Assembly (NCBI RefSeq): GCF_002204185.1
Contig: NZ_MXPU01000001.1
Coordinates: 397,009 to 461,008 of the forward strand
From: Rhizobium esperanzae
Lineage (GTDB): Bacteria > Pseudomonadota > Alphaproteobacteria > Rhizobiales > Rhizobiaceae
Reading direction: 5' to 3'
Length of the DNA stretch: 64,000 nt
The notes under the pieces are model-generated. The model worked only from the letters and a program-made list of their open reading frames with translations. It made no database searches and had not been told where the DNA came from. This document shows, piece by piece, positions 8,200 to 18,301 of the stretch (its first letter is position 1; each line of letters begins with the position of its first letter). The translations under genes were made by a program, and so were the position numbers.

Positions 8200-8420
8200 T
8201 TCAGGTCTCCGTTTCACGAAATTTGGATTGTTTGGCAAAGTCTGTCAGATGTCGCCGCACGGCACGCTCTTCCACAGTCTGCAAGGAAGCGAAGGCTCGA
8301 TCCCACGAAATGAAGTGTAGCGCTGACCAGAAAGATTCCTGAATTTTTACCACGCTGCTTCACCGCGTCTTTGCACGTTTGGGTTTAGGTTCTGCCAAAC
8401 CAAAAACAGAGGTAAAACAG

Positions 8421-8630
8421 GTGGAAGAACTTTCGGTGAAGTCGAAGATCATCAAATCCGTCTATTTCAGCCAGGAAGACGGCCGGCTCAGGATCTGCTT
8501 CAAGAACGGCGAGGAGCGTCTGTTCGAAGGCGTGCCCTCCTCGGAAGCCCATGCGATGACGGCGGCGCCGTCTCCCGGACATTATTACCTCGACCGGATC
8601 AGAACGCGGTTTCGCAGACTGGCCGCCTGA
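8421..8630 (+). CDS. KTSC-domain protein
   Basis: A 69-residue protein dominated by a KTSC domain, a small fold of unknown biochemical role found alone or fused to lysyl-tRNA-synthetase-like or phage proteins. The pattern is visible: SKIIKSVYFSQEDGRLRICF, then GEERLFEGVP, then APSPGHYYLDRIRTRFRRL, matching the usual 'S..I..v.Y......L.i.F..G..y.y..VP....A.S.G.yf...Ir..y'. A GTG at 8421 is preferred because AGAGG lies about eight bases before it. It stands alone between the decayed parDE locus and a 354-base spacer. Function unknown. Confidence 0.7.
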   Translation: MEELSVKSKIIKSVYFSQEDGRLRICFKNGEERLFEGVPSSEAHAMTAAPSPGHYYLDRIRTRFRRLAA

Positions 8631-8984
8631 AACCCGTCGGGTTCAGCTGGGGATTGCGCCGGATTGAGACGGGGCCGGTGGATATTAACCACTGGTTAAC
8701 TTTCGCCTTCATCACCGTTGGATCGGCGCGAGCGGAAAGCGGCAATTGTCAGTGCTGCCGCTTTCAGAGATTCGGTCAGCCGGGAGGCTCGGTGGCGGAC
8801 CCCAGCCAGGAAGCCGGGCCTCCCCGTCACGCCCTATCCGTTTCGCCAGATCGATCCGAGGTCGGGTGCGATCGCCTTGAAATAGCGAAATGGGGCTAAT
8901 CCTGTGAAAAACCGGAATGCTCACATCCGGACTCGACAATGCTTCATTAGCATGATTGCATAAACCCATGGAAAGGGAGGCCGG
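8631..8984. other. 354-base spacer without a supported gene
   Basis: A very short inverted repeat right after the KTSC stop (AACCCGTCGGGTT, 8631-8643) could act as a weak terminator. I see no reading frame with a credible start and ribosome site, and no RNA gene. GGGAGG at the right end belongs to the next gene. Confidence 0.5.
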
Positions 8985-9230
8985 GTGATGATGTTCGAGA
9001 ATCTGCTTGAGATGCAGGAGCGTGGCGTGCGCGATCGTGCTCGCGGCCGCAGCCTGGCGGACAATCCGATGTCGAAGCCGGATGTGCTGCCGATCACCGA
9101 TTTTCAGGAATGGTATTCGATGTTCGACGCCTGGCGCTTCGGCTGGTCGATCGAGGATGCGATGGCGGGGCATATCGATGCGCCCCATCATGGCCGCGCC
9201 TCACCTCGTGCCTATACCAGGACGGTCTGA
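8985..9230 (+). CDS. Small protein with an Rmf/CrpP-like pattern
   Basis: An 81-residue protein with a strong GGGAGG ribosome site before its tandem ATG start. The pattern [18 protein letters not shown], followed by [19 protein letters not shown], resembles the Rmf/CrpP fold: a 'G..A...G.....nP' half and a 'W..Gw..a' half. Ribosome modulation factor dimerises 70S ribosomes in stationary phase. Whether this protein acts on ribosomes is unknown. Its last 19 bases overlap the 3' end of the convergent pncB gene. The family link is my inference from the motif pattern. Confidence 0.55.
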   Translation: MMMFENLLEMQERGVRDRARGRSLADNPMSKPDVLPITDFQEWYSMFDAWRFGWSIEDAMAGHIDAPHHGRASPRAYTRTV

Positions 9231-10516
9231 TCGACCCGATCCTCGGCGCCGAAGAATTTCAGGTAGCGTTCGACCTCCGCCGGTTCGCCGGTCGCCTTCT
9301 GCGGATTGTCGGAGAGTTTTACCGCCGGACGGCCGTTGGCGTCACTGACCTTGCAGACGATCGAGATCGGATTGAGGCCTGAGATTTCCGTCGGCGCGCA
9401 GCCGGCAAAATCATTCGTCAGGTTGGTGCCCCAGCCGAAGCTCATGCGCACGCGGCCTTCGAAATGCCGGTAAGTGTCGATGATGGCGTCGACATCGAGA
9501 CCGTCGGAGAAGATCAACAGCTTCTGGCGCGGATCGCGGCCCATCTTCTTCCACCAGTCGATGATCTTTTCACCGCCTTCGATCGGTGGCGCGCTGTCCG
9601 GACGGAAGCCGGTCCAGTCGGCGACCCATTCGGGGGCGTCGCGCAGGAAGGCCGCGGTGCCGAAGGCGTCCGGCAGGACGATCAGCAGGTTGCCGCCATA
9701 GAGCTTGTTCCAGTCGCGCAGGATCTTGTAAGGGGCATTGCGCAGTTGCTCATCGGTCTGCGCCAGGGCGGCTGCCACCATCGGCAGTTCGTGGGCATTG
9801 GTGCCGACCGCCTCGAGATCGGAATCCATCGCCAGCAATACATTGCTGGTGCCGGTGAAGGCCGGACCGATACCTTCCTTCAGCGCCTCGACGCACCAGC
9901 GCTGCCAGAGAAAGCTGTGGCGGCGGCGGGTGCCGAAATCGGAGATGCGCAGGCCGGGCAATTCCTTCAGCCGCTCGACCTTCGACCACATCTTCGCCTT
10001 GGCGCGGGCGTAGAGCACATCCAGCGTGAAAGGGCCGAGCGCCTTCATCGCCGAACGCGAACGCAGCTCGTTGACGATGGCGAGCGCCGGGATCTCCCAC
10101 ATGGTGGTTTCCTTCCAGGACCCATGGAAGTCCAGCACATATTGCCCGTCCTTCTTCGACAGCTCGTATTCAGGGAGCTGGAAATTGGACAGCCAGGCCA
10201 GGAATTCCGGCTCGAAGATCTGCGCGCGGCCGTAGAAACTGTTACCCGCCAGCCAGATCATCTCCTTCTTGGAGAGCCGTAGCGTGCGCGCATGATCGAG
10301 CTGCTCCCGCAATTCGCCCTCATCGATCTCTTCGGCGAGATGTACGCGCTTGGTGCGGTTGATCAGGGTGAAGGAGGCGTTCACATCAGGATAGAGCTTC
10401 CAGATCATCTGCAGCATCAGCAGCTTATAGAAATCGGTATCGATCAGGCTGCGGATGATCGGGTCGAGTTTCCAGGCGTGATTGTAGACGCGTCTCGCGA
10501 TATCGGTCTTGGCCAT
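9212..10516 (-). CDS. pncB: Nicotinate phosphoribosyltransferase
   Basis: A 434-residue enzyme that joins nicotinate and PRPP to give nicotinate mononucleotide in NAD salvage. Family segments include [11 protein letters not shown] near residue 27, [17 protein letters not shown] and [14 protein letters not shown] residues ([13 protein letters not shown]), with [10 protein letters not shown] near the C-terminus. I chose ATG 10516 ([12 protein letters not shown]), preceded by AGGA at a normal distance; longer in-frame starts add sequence not typical of PncB. A tandem 18-base repeat lies just upstream. The gene stands alone. Confidence 0.95.
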   Translation of the reverse strand: MAKTDIARRVYNHAWKLDPIIRSLIDTDFYKLLMLQMIWKLYPDVNASFTLINRTKRVHLAEEIDEGELREQLDHARTLRLSKKEMIWLAGNSFYGRAQIFEPEFLAWLSNFQLPEYELSKKDGQYVLDFHGSWKETTMWEIPALAIVNELRSRSAMKALGPFTLDVLYARAKAKMWSKVERLKELPGLRISDFGTRRRHSFLWQRWCVEALKEGIGPAFTGTSNVLLAMDSDLEAVGTNAHELPMVAAALAQTDEQLRNAPYKILRDWNKLYGGNLLIVLPDAFGTAAFLRDAPEWVADWTGFRPDSAPPIEGGEKIIDWWKKMGRDPRQKLLIFSDGLDVDAIIDTYRHFEGRVRMSFGWGTNLTNDFAGCAPTEISGLNPISIVCKVSDANGRPAVKLSDNPQKATGEPAEVERYLKFFGAEDRVDQTVLV

Positions 10517-10543
10517 GAGATTCCTGCCCCTGTCCACTCCGGT

Positions 10544-10579
10544 CAGGTGCTGCCAAATTCCCAGGTGCTGCCAAGTTCC
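10544..10579. repeat. Two 18-base tandem repeats upstream of pncB
   Basis: The unit CAGGTGCTGCCAAATTCC (10544-10561) is followed directly by CAGGTGCTGCCAAGTTCC (10562-10579), with one mismatch. It sits about 28 bases upstream of the pncB start and so lies in the leader or promoter. It may be a recent slippage duplication. Confidence 0.8.
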
Positions 10580-10703
10580 GGGCCGGCGCACGAAACCGGC
10601 TCGTGCGCCTTCTTATCGAAAAATCGGCGAAGAAAGTCCAGACAAAACATAAACATCCCGCCGCATGGCGGCGACGGGATGCGGGAAATTATCTGTCGAA
10701 CGC

Positions 10704-11057
10704 CTATTGGGCCGGAGGTTGAGCCGGGGCCACAGGAGCGGTATTCGGGGCCGGCGCCGTTTGCGGCGTCTCGGTCGGGACCGCATTGCCATTCTGCATG
10801 GTCGGCGCGCGTGCTGCGTCCGACTGCTGCTGCTGGAGCTGTTGGCCGGGCTGCTGCGGCGCCACCTCGTTCGCCTCGCGGCGGCCCCAGATCTCGACTG
10901 GAATCCAGACCACGAAAGCAAGGATCAGCGCCACGAGCAGCACGGTCAGGATACGATAACCCATACGCCCCTGCTTTGCCTTGACCGGCGGGATTTGCTG
11001 TTCCTTGTGAAGTTTTCCGTCGGATTTTTCCCAGCGTGTTTCGGTCTGATGCGCCAT
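10704..11057 (-). CDS. Small single-pass membrane protein with a Pro/Gln-rich tail
   Basis: A 117-residue protein of unknown function. Residues 1-32 are polar and basic. One transmembrane segment follows (YRILTVLLVALILAFVVWIP, about residues 34-53). The rest is a low-complexity tail rich in Gln, Pro and Ala, probably periplasmic and disordered. The second of two adjacent ATGs (11057) is preferred because GGAG lies six bases upstream. It is on the same strand as ghrA, with a spacer of about 150 bases between them. I do not recognise a family. Confidence 0.7.
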   Translation of the reverse strand: MAHQTETRWEKSDGKLHKEQQIPPVKAKQGRMGYRILTVLLVALILAFVVWIPVEIWGRREANEVAPQQPGQQLQQQQSDAARAPTMQNGNAVPTETPQTAPAPNTAPVAPAQPPAQ

Positions 11058-11207
11058 CATCGTCTCCTTCGCTGCCTTGGCGGCCGAACCGGCCGCAAAG
11101 AACTTCGCAAGGAAAACGGGTGGCCGTCTGGAAGGTTCCGGGCTCAAACGCGCCGCGGTCTTGGGAATAGCCAAACCGCCGCAGCTTTGGCGCGAGATGC
11201 CTTAAAT

Positions 11208-12167
11208 CTAATAACCGGCGGCGCGATCAATCACGAACTGCAGCGGCTCGCCGCGCTCAAAACGGGCGATCTGCGTCTCGACATGGCGGAACAGCGCGTT
11301 CTCTTCGGAGACCGCCGCGTCGTGCGGGGTGATGAAGACGTTCTCCAATTCCCACAACGGGCTGTCGGCGGCGAGCGGCTCCACTTCGAAAACGTCGAGA
11401 GAAGCGCCGCCGAGGGTCCCCTCCCCGACGGCAGAGACGATGTCGGCCTCGATCTGGCTCTTGCCACGGCCGGCATTGATGAAGACCGGCTGTCCCAGCG
11501 CACCGTCGCGGCGGAGCTTCTTAAATAGCCCGCTATCATAGAAGCCCGTCGTCTCAGGCGTTAGTGGCAGCAGGCCGACCAGAATGTCGGTCTTGGCGAG
11601 AAACCGGTCCAGTTCGCCCGCGTCGAAGGTCTCAACGCCCTCGATTGTCTTGCGGGTGCGCGACCAGCCGATGACGTTGAAACCCATCACTTTCAGCTTG
11701 GCGACCGCATCCTGGCCCAGAATACCGAGCCCCATGACGCCGACGGTCACCTCCGCCGCTTCCGGCGCAATCAGTTTGGCCCATTCGCGCCGCCGCTGGC
11801 TGATATCATGGGCATATTGCGCGCGCAGATGCATCAGGCACTGCATGACGACCCATTCGGTCATCCGGGTTGTCAGGCTGCGGTCGACGAAACGGACGAT
11901 CGGAATGTCAGGCAGACCGGCCATGCCGATGATGTGATCGACACCGGCGCCGCCCGAGAAGATGACCTTGAGGTTTGGCGCCCGGCTGAAAAGATCGGCA
12001 TCCGGCTTCCAGAGAAGAGCATATTCGACGGCACGGAGATCACGCGCGGCATCAACCGTATCGGCGACATTGATGCTGCCGCGATCGGAAAAAGCCGTCT
12101 TCAGCGCGCGGGCAACACCTTCGGGGTTGAATTTGAGATCGACGAGAACGGGAGAAAGTGCGGACAT
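11208..12167 (-). CDS. ghrA: Glyoxylate/hydroxypyruvate reductase A
   Basis: A 319-residue D-2-hydroxyacid dehydrogenase of the GhrA type, reducing glyoxylate to glycolate and hydroxypyruvate to glycerate with NADPH. The nucleotide-binding loop is GLGILGQDAV near residue 146. Conserved catalytic surroundings are INAGRGKSQIE (Arg), the Glu in FEVEPL and ITPHDAAVS (His). It starts eight bases after the yejF stop, so it is probably the distal gene of the yejABEF operon, although no functional link is known. A second, different hydroxyacid dehydrogenase lies at 59.5 kb. Confidence 0.88.
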   Translation of the reverse strand: MSALSPVLVDLKFNPEGVARALKTAFSDRGSINVADTVDAARDLRAVEYALLWKPDADLFSRAPNLKVIFSGGAGVDHIIGMAGLPDIPIVRFVDRSLTTRMTEWVVMQCLMHLRAQYAHDISQRRREWAKLIAPEAAEVTVGVMGLGILGQDAVAKLKVMGFNVIGWSRTRKTIEGVETFDAGELDRFLAKTDILVGLLPLTPETTGFYDSGLFKKLRRDGALGQPVFINAGRGKSQIEADIVSAVGEGTLGGASLDVFEVEPLAADSPLWELENVFITPHDAAVSEENALFRHVETQIARFERGEPLQFVIDRAAGY

Positions 12168-12175
12168 GATCTTCT

Positions 12176-13813
12176 TTACTGCTGTACGGCGGGCGTCGGC
12201 ACCGCCTCGATGTTGAAGGCCGCCGCCATCAGCGCTTTGGTGTAATCGTCCTTCGGCGCGCGGAAGATTTCCGCGGACGGTCCCTGCTCCACCACCTTGC
12301 CGAACCGCATGACGATGACGTCGTTGGCAAGCGCCTTCACTACTTTCAGGTCATGGCTGATGAAGAGATAGGCGAGGTCGTGCTTCTTTTGCAGATCGCG
12401 CAGCAGATCTACCACCTGGGCCTGTACGCTCATGTCGAGCGCGGAGGTCGGTTCGTCGAGCATGACGAAACGCGGCTTCAGCACCATGGCCCGTGCAATG
12501 GCGATGCGCTGGCGCTGGCCACCGGAGAATTCATGCGGATAGCGCCAGCGGGTCAGGGGATCGAGGCCCACCTCCTCCAGCGCCCAGCAGACGCGCTGGT
12601 CGCGCTCTTCGGCGCTCAAGGCGCGCTCATGCACCTTCAGCCCTTCCGCGATGATATCGCCGACCGACATGCGGGGGCTGAGCGAACCGTAGGGATCCTG
12701 GAAGACGATCTGCAGCTGATTGCGCAGCGGTCGCATCTCATTGAACGAATAGCCGGCTATATCCTTGCCGATAAAGGCGATCCGTCCCTGCGAAGAGATC
12801 AGCCGGGTGAGCGCCAGGCCGAGCGTGGTCTTCCCCGAGCCGGATTCGCCGACGACGCCGAGCGTCTGGCCGGCGCGCAACGAAAGATCGATGCCGTCGA
12901 CGGCCTTCACATGATCGACGACGCGGCGCATCAGCCCCGCCTTGATCGGGAACCAGACGCGGATATCCGAACCTTCCATCACCACCGGTTTCGACGGGTC
13001 GGCGAACGGCGGTTCGCCGCGCGGTTCGGAAGCGAGCAGATGGCGGGTATAATCGTGCTTCGGATTGGCGAAGACTTCCTCGACCGTCCCGGTTTCAACA
13101 ATCCGGCCCTTGGTCATGACGCAGACGCGGTCGGCGAATTTGCGCACGATGCCGAGATCGTGGGTGATAAACAGCAGCGACATGCCGTGCGCCGTCTTCA
13201 ACTGCCGGAGAAGCTCGAGAATCTGCGCTTGTACGGTGACGTCGAGCGCCGTGGTCGGCTCGTCGGCGATCAGCAGTTCCGGCCGGTTGGCAAGCGCCAT
13301 GGCGATCATGACGCGCTGGCGCTGACCGCCGGAGAGTTCGTGCGGATAGGCCTTCAACCGCTTCTCAGGCTCGCGGATGCCGACCTGGTTCAACAGTTCC
13401 AGCACCCGTTCGCGCGCTGGCTGTCCGGTAAGCCCCTGGTGCAGGGCGAGGATCTCGGCGATCTGCTTCTCGATCGTATGAAGCGGATTGAGCGAGGTCA
13501 TCGGCTCCTGGAAGATCATGGTGATGTCGTTGCCGCGCACCTCGCGCAGCGCCCGCTCCGATGCCTTCAAGAGATCCTTGCCCTTGAACAGGATTTCGCC
13601 GGAGGGGTGGCTTGCCGAGGGATAAGGCAGAAGCCGCAGGATCGAGTTGGCCGAAACCGATTTACCGGAGCCGGATTCGCCGACGAGCGCCACGACCTCG
13701 CCTTTGGCGATATCGAAGGAGATCCGATCGACGGCAAGCGAGGTTTCGCCGCCCTGATGAAAGGCAACCGAGAGATCGCGGACGGAAAGGAGCGGTTCTG
13801 TCATGTCACTCAT
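12176..13813 (-). CDS. yejF: Peptide ABC transporter, duplicated ATPase YejF
   Basis: A 545-residue protein carrying two oligopeptide-type ATPase domains in one chain. The first has Walker [14 protein letters not shown] and signature [15 protein letters not shown]; the second has [14 protein letters not shown] and [15 protein letters not shown], each followed by a DEPT Walker B. YejABEF imports peptides, including microcin C in enterobacteria, and in rhizobia it is reported to contribute to tolerance of host antimicrobial peptides. The start at 13813 overlaps the yejE stop as ATGA. A much longer in-frame extension upstream lies inside yejE and is not coding. Confidence 0.93.
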   Translation of the reverse strand: MSDMTEPLLSVRDLSVAFHQGGETSLAVDRISFDIAKGEVVALVGESGSGKSVSANSILRLLPYPSASHPSGEILFKGKDLLKASERALREVRGNDITMIFQEPMTSLNPLHTIEKQIAEILALHQGLTGQPARERVLELLNQVGIREPEKRLKAYPHELSGGQRQRVMIAMALANRPELLIADEPTTALDVTVQAQILELLRQLKTAHGMSLLFITHDLGIVRKFADRVCVMTKGRIVETGTVEEVFANPKHDYTRHLLASEPRGEPPFADPSKPVVMEGSDIRVWFPIKAGLMRRVVDHVKAVDGIDLSLRAGQTLGVVGESGSGKTTLGLALTRLISSQGRIAFIGKDIAGYSFNEMRPLRNQLQIVFQDPYGSLSPRMSVGDIIAEGLKVHERALSAEERDQRVCWALEEVGLDPLTRWRYPHEFSGGQRQRIAIARAMVLKPRFVMLDEPTSALDMSVQAQVVDLLRDLQKKHDLAYLFISHDLKVVKALANDVIVMRFGKVVEQGPSAEIFRAPKDDYTKALMAAAFNIEAVPTPAVQQ

Positions 13814-14958
13814 TGAAACGTCTTCCTCGGATCGAAGGCGTCGCGCACGGCTTCGCCGATGAAGATCAAAAGGGAAAGCATGATCGACATGGTGAAGAAG
13901 GCCGTCAGCCCGAGCCAAGGCGCCTGCAGGTTGGTCTTGCCCTGGGCGATCATTTCGCCGAGCGAAGGGGAGCCGGGCGGCATGCCGAAGCCGAGGAAAT
14001 CGAGCGAGGTCAGCGTCGTGATCGAGCCTGAGAGAATGAAGGGCAGAAAGGTGAGCGTCGCCACCATGGCGTTCGGCAGCAGGTGGCGCCACATGATGGT
14101 GCGGTTGTTGACGCCGAGCGCACGGGCGGCGCGGACATATTCGAAATTGCGCGCGCGCAGGAATTCGGCGCGCACCACGCCGACGAAGCTGACCCAGGAG
14201 AACAGCAGCATGATGCCGAGCAGCACGAAGAAGCCGGGCGGCAGGATCGCGGCGATGATCAGCAGAATGTAAAGCACCGGCATCGACGACCAGATCTCGA
14301 TGAAGCGCTGCAGCAGGAGATCGGTCAAGCCGCCGAAATAGCCCTGCACAGCCCCTGCCGTCACGCCGATGATTGCCGAGCAGATGGTCAGCGCCAGGCC
14401 GAACAGCACCGATATGCGGAAGCCGTAGATGACGCGCGCCAGCACATCGCGCGCCTGGTCATCGGTGCCGAGCCAGTTGAGATTGCCGAGCGTGCAGCCG
14501 GGATCATTCGCCCCTTGCGGATAACCCGAGCAGCGCTCCTCCTTGGTCATCAGCCAGAAGGGGGCGGTTGGCGCCGAGTGCGGAATGTTCGAGTTGACCG
14601 AGCGGTAGGAATAGCGGATCGGCGGCCAGATCATCCAGCCATTGGCGTTGATCTCGTCCGATATCACCGAGGAGCGGTAGTCGGTTTCGGCGAGGAAGCC
14701 GCCGAATTTTTCCTCGGGATAGTCGATCAGGACAGGAAACAGGATTTCGCCCTTGTAGGAGGCGATGATCGGCCGGTCATTGGCGAGGAACTCGGCAAAG
14801 AGGCTGAGCACGAACAGCAGCAGGAAAAGCCACAGCGACCAGTAGCCGCGGCCGTTCGCCCGGAAATTCTTCCAGCGACGGATGTTGGTCGGCGACAGCA
14901 GGCCCTTGCGCGGCGGTTTGACCGGGGTTGCGGTGGCGGGATTTGCGGCGGCGTCCAT
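13810..14958 (-). CDS. yejE: Peptide ABC transporter permease YejE
   Basis: A 382-residue inner-membrane permease (oligopeptide DppC/OppC class). After an N-terminal cytoplasmic stretch and a first transmembrane helix (WSLWLFLLLFVLSLFAEF), a large periplasmic loop contains two Cys residues (CSGYPQGANDPGC), which is typical of YejE. The coupling segment EYVRAARALGVNN lies near residue 258. The start codon shares one base with the yejB stop (TGATG), and the stop overlaps yejF, so permease and ATPase translation are coupled. Confidence 0.93.
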   Translation of the reverse strand: MDAAANPATATPVKPPRKGLLSPTNIRRWKNFRANGRGYWSLWLFLLLFVLSLFAEFLANDRPIIASYKGEILFPVLIDYPEEKFGGFLAETDYRSSVISDEINANGWMIWPPIRYSYRSVNSNIPHSAPTAPFWLMTKEERCSGYPQGANDPGCTLGNLNWLGTDDQARDVLARVIYGFRISVLFGLALTICSAIIGVTAGAVQGYFGGLTDLLLQRFIEIWSSMPVLYILLIIAAILPPGFFVLLGIMLLFSWVSFVGVVRAEFLRARNFEYVRAARALGVNNRTIMWRHLLPNAMVATLTFLPFILSGSITTLTSLDFLGFGMPPGSPSLGEMIAQGKTNLQAPWLGLTAFFTMSIMLSLLIFIGEAVRDAFDPRKTFQ

Positions 14959-16046
14959 CAGACATCCCTCCGCTCGAAATCGATGCGCGGATCGATCCAG
15001 GTATAGATCAGGTCGGAAATCAGGCTGACGAAGAGACCGAGCAGCGAGAAGATATAGAGTGTCGCGAAGACGATCGGATAATCGCGGTTGACCACCGAGA
15101 GATAGCCGAGGCGGCCGAGGCCATCGAGCGAAAAGATATTCTCGATCAGCAGCGAGCCGGTGAAGAAGGCGGAGATGAAGGCGCCGGGAAAACCGGCGAT
15201 GATGATCAGCATGGCGTTGCGGAAAACATGGCCGTAGAGCACCTGCCGCTCGTTCAAGCCTTTGGCGCGGGCGGTGACGACATATTGCTTCTTGATCTCC
15301 TCGATGAAGGAATTCTTGGTCAAGAGCGTCGTGGTGGCGAAGGCGGCTAGCGAAAGCGAGATCAGCGGCAGAGTGAGGTGCCAGAAATAATCGAGTGGCT
15401 TCTGCCACCAGGCGAGCTCACCGAAATTGTCGGAAACGAGGCCGCGCAGCGGAAACCAGTCGTAGAAGGAACCGCCGGCGAAAAGGACGATCAGCAGGAT
15501 GCCGAAGAGAAAGCTCGGAACGGCATAGCCAATGACGATGACGCCCGAGGTCCAGACGTCGAAAGTCGACCCGTCCTTGACCGCCTTGCGGATGCCGAGC
15601 GGGATGGAGATGGCGTAGGAGAAGATCAGGATCCAGATGCCGAGCGAGATCGATACCGGCAGCTTCTCCTTGATGAGGTCGAGCACGGAGGTGTTGCGGA
15701 AGAAGCTCTCGCCGAAATCGAAACGGATGTAATTCCACATCATCTCGCCAAAGCGCGTCAGCGGCGGCTTGTCGAAGCCGAACTGTTTTTCGAGCTTGGC
15801 GATCAGCTCCGGATCAAGCCCTTGGGCGCCGCGATATTTCGAACCTTCGTCGCTGCCGCCGCCACCGAGGAGATCGCCGCCGCCGGACAGGCGCTGATCA
15901 GCGCTGTCGGCCTGGCCTGTCAGCTGGGCAATCACCTGCTCGACCGGGCCGCCGGGTGCAAATTGAACAACGATGAAGGAAATTGCCATGATGCCGATAA
16001 TGGTCGGAATCATCAAAAGCAGGCGGCGAATGACATAGGCACCCAT
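14958..16046 (-). CDS. yejB: Peptide ABC transporter permease YejB
   Basis: A 362-residue permease of the DppB/OppB class. It begins [20 protein letters not shown], the typical first helix of this class. The periplasmic loop after helix 1 is Gly/Ser-rich. The EAA-like coupling loop reads [19 protein letters not shown] near residue 255. It overlaps yejE and follows yejA by 150 bases. That spacer contains no gene; a short GC-rich inverted repeat (around 16120-16140) is the only structure I see in it. Confidence 0.93.
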   Translation of the reverse strand: MGAYVIRRLLLMIPTIIGIMAISFIVVQFAPGGPVEQVIAQLTGQADSADQRLSGGGDLLGGGGSDEGSKYRGAQGLDPELIAKLEKQFGFDKPPLTRFGEMMWNYIRFDFGESFFRNTSVLDLIKEKLPVSISLGIWILIFSYAISIPLGIRKAVKDGSTFDVWTSGVIVIGYAVPSFLFGILLIVLFAGGSFYDWFPLRGLVSDNFGELAWWQKPLDYFWHLTLPLISLSLAAFATTTLLTKNSFIEEIKKQYVVTARAKGLNERQVLYGHVFRNAMLIIIAGFPGAFISAFFTGSLLIENIFSLDGLGRLGYLSVVNRDYPIVFATLYIFSLLGLFVSLISDLIYTWIDPRIDFERRDV

Positions 16047-16196
16047 CAGCCTTCAGCCTCCGGGAAAGTATTTCTTGTCTGCACGCCGTTCAGTCCAATG
16101 CCGCTCAATCCGCCAGCCTTCCTTTGCCGGCCTCGCCGGCTTGTCGTGATTCGCTCGTGCCATTTGGAGCCCAGGGCCCCGTTAATGCAAGCCCGC

Positions 16197-18029
16197 TCAT
16201 TTTGCCGAGGCCGACCACCAGGCATCGGGGAAACCAAGGCTGTGGGCCGGAAATTCGGCAGGATGCGTGACTGTGTTCCAATAGGCAATATTAACGGTAT
16301 CGCGGTAGAACAGCGGGATGACGTAGTGATTTGCCAGCAAGACCCGGTCCATTGCCTTGATCGCCGCGACCTGCTCGTCGCGGTTGGGGGCAAAGATAAT
16401 CATGCGAATGAGTTCATCGACCGCCGGGTTGGCGATCCCGGCATAATTGTGAGAGCCCTGCTGGTTGATCGAGCCGGAGCCCCAATAATCGGCCTGCTCG
16501 TTACCCGGATTCATGGTTTCCGCCCAAACATTCCAGATCATGTCGTAGTCGAAGCTGCGTTCGCGGTTGACGGCTTGCGAGGCATCGACCGTCCGCACCC
16601 GCGCATCTATGCCGATTTTCTTGAGATTGCTGGCATAAGGCACTGCCCAGCGCTCCAACATGGGGCTCGACAATAATATCTCGAAACTCATCGGCTGGCC
16701 GGTTTTGGTGTTGACCATACGATTGTTCTTGATCTCCCAACCGGCATCTTTCAGGAGCGCAATCGCTTTGCGAAGGTTGTCGCGGCTTTTCTGCGGATCA
16801 CCGCCAACCGGATTTGTGTACGGCGTCGTGAAGACCTCGGGCGGAACCTTGTCCTTCATGCCTTCCAGAATTTCCAGTTCTCTGCCTTGCGGCAGGCCGG
16901 AAGAGGCAAGTTCGGTGTTCCAGAAATAGCTGTCGATGCGCTTGTAGCTGTTGAAAGCAACGGTGCGGTTCAACTCCTCGAAGTCGAACCCGTAGTTCAG
17001 AGCCTCGCGGACTCTGATATCCTTGAACAGGTCACGCCGCATGTTGGGCACGAGCGCTTGCAGGATACCGGTGGAGCGCAGCGGGTTGGCAACCTCCTCT
17101 TTCTTGACGCGCCCTTCCTTCACTGCGGGGAAATCATATCCCGTCGCCCAGCGAGCGGCGGTGGTTTCCTGCCAGTAGTCGCTGTTGCCGGCGCGAAAGG
17201 CTTCGAACTCGACATCCCGATCACCGAAATAGGTGTAGATGACGTTGCGGAAATTGTTCTGGCCGACGTTTACGTTGAGGTCCTTGCCCCAGTAGTCGTC
17301 GCGCAGTTCATAACGGATCGTCGCGCCGGGCGAGAAGGACGCAATCTTGTAAGGTCCGGACCCCATCACGGGCTCCAGGGTCGTCTTTGAGATATCCCGC
17401 GGTTTACCGTCCGGCCCCCGTCCCTCCCACCAATGTTTGGGCACGACCACCAACTGGCCGAGGATATTGGGAAGCTCGCGATTGTTCTTCTCGTCGAAAA
17501 TGAAGGTAACGTCACGATCGCCAGTCTTTTCGGCCTTTACCACGTGGCGGTAATAGTTCCCGGTGAGCGGATTCAACTCCTTGGTCTTATCCAGGCTGAA
17601 AATGACGTCCTCGGGCGTTATCGGCTGACCGTCCGCCCATTTCGCCTCCTTGCGCAGGCGAAAGGTCGCACTCGAAACGTCCGCGGGAAAGGAAAGTCCT
17701 TCGGCAAGCAGGCCGTAGGACACAAGCAGTTCGTCATCGGCGGGCTTCATCAAGGTGTCGTACACGAGCGTCAGGCCGACCGCCGTCTGTCCTTTGGCAA
17801 GCAGCGGGTTGAAGGTGTCGAAGGCGCCGCTTGCAGAAAGGCGCAGGTCCCCGCCCTTTGGAGCATCGGGATTGACGTAATCGAAATGCGCAAAGCCCGG
17901 CTTGTACTTCATGTCACTGATAACCGAGCTGCCAATCTGAAAGGGCTGGTCCTGGGCTGTTGCCGTCATGGGCGCTAAGGCTCCCGCAAGCGTCAGAAAC
18001 AAACCGATCTTCGACCACAAAGCCGCCAT
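16197..18029 (-). CDS. yejA: Peptide-binding protein YejA
   Basis: A 610-residue family 5 extracellular solute-binding protein. The signal peptide is MAALWSKIGLFLTLAGALAP...ATAQ, with cleavage likely after residue 25. Segments such as GSGPYKIASFSPG, ANPAVDELIRMIIFAPNRDEQ and VIPLFYRDTVNIAYWN are typical of YejA/oligopeptide binding proteins. It captures peptides in the periplasm for YejBEF and is the first gene of the operon. The divergent 272-base spacer towards mepA (18030-18301) should hold both promoters, but I cannot pick them with confidence. Confidence 0.93.
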   Translation of the reverse strand: MAALWSKIGLFLTLAGALAPMTATAQDQPFQIGSSVISDMKYKPGFAHFDYVNPDAPKGGDLRLSASGAFDTFNPLLAKGQTAVGLTLVYDTLMKPADDELLVSYGLLAEGLSFPADVSSATFRLRKEAKWADGQPITPEDVIFSLDKTKELNPLTGNYYRHVVKAEKTGDRDVTFIFDEKNNRELPNILGQLVVVPKHWWEGRGPDGKPRDISKTTLEPVMGSGPYKIASFSPGATIRYELRDDYWGKDLNVNVGQNNFRNVIYTYFGDRDVEFEAFRAGNSDYWQETTAARWATGYDFPAVKEGRVKKEEVANPLRSTGILQALVPNMRRDLFKDIRVREALNYGFDFEELNRTVAFNSYKRIDSYFWNTELASSGLPQGRELEILEGMKDKVPPEVFTTPYTNPVGGDPQKSRDNLRKAIALLKDAGWEIKNNRMVNTKTGQPMSFEILLSSPMLERWAVPYASNLKKIGIDARVRTVDASQAVNRERSFDYDMIWNVWAETMNPGNEQADYWGSGSINQQGSHNYAGIANPAVDELIRMIIFAPNRDEQVAAIKAMDRVLLANHYVIPLFYRDTVNIAYWNTVTHPAEFPAHSLGFPDAWWSASAK

Positions 18030-18301
18030 TCACGCTTTCCCCTAATTATTGGTGGGTTCGACAATACGAAAAATACAGGCGAAAAACAGGAGAGAGTTTG
18101 GTTTTTGCCGGGCTCGCGAAATTTTGACCTTGTTTTGCCGCGCCAAGGTTGAAGACCTCATCGGAATTGCAGGCGGCCGCAACGCTGCGGCGATCCGTCA
18201 CCGCCGCTGCCTGTCGCCGCTAGCCAAAACATCGATTCACCAAAATCGCTTTTCACGATAGATTCCCGGCAAATCACTTCGGCAGCGCTCAAGGAAACAG
18301 T

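Noticed and set aside
12353..13816. A 487-codon plus-strand frame over yejF
   Set aside because: Antisense to the duplicated ATPase; no motif.
13813..14092. N-terminal extension of yejF
   Set aside because: It would lie inside yejE in another frame, has low-complexity Arg/His composition, and the ATPase begins properly at 13813.
18030..18301. Search for a gene or RNA between yejA and mepA
   Set aside because: No frame with a ribosome site and no stable hairpin with a U-tract; treated as a divergent promoter region.
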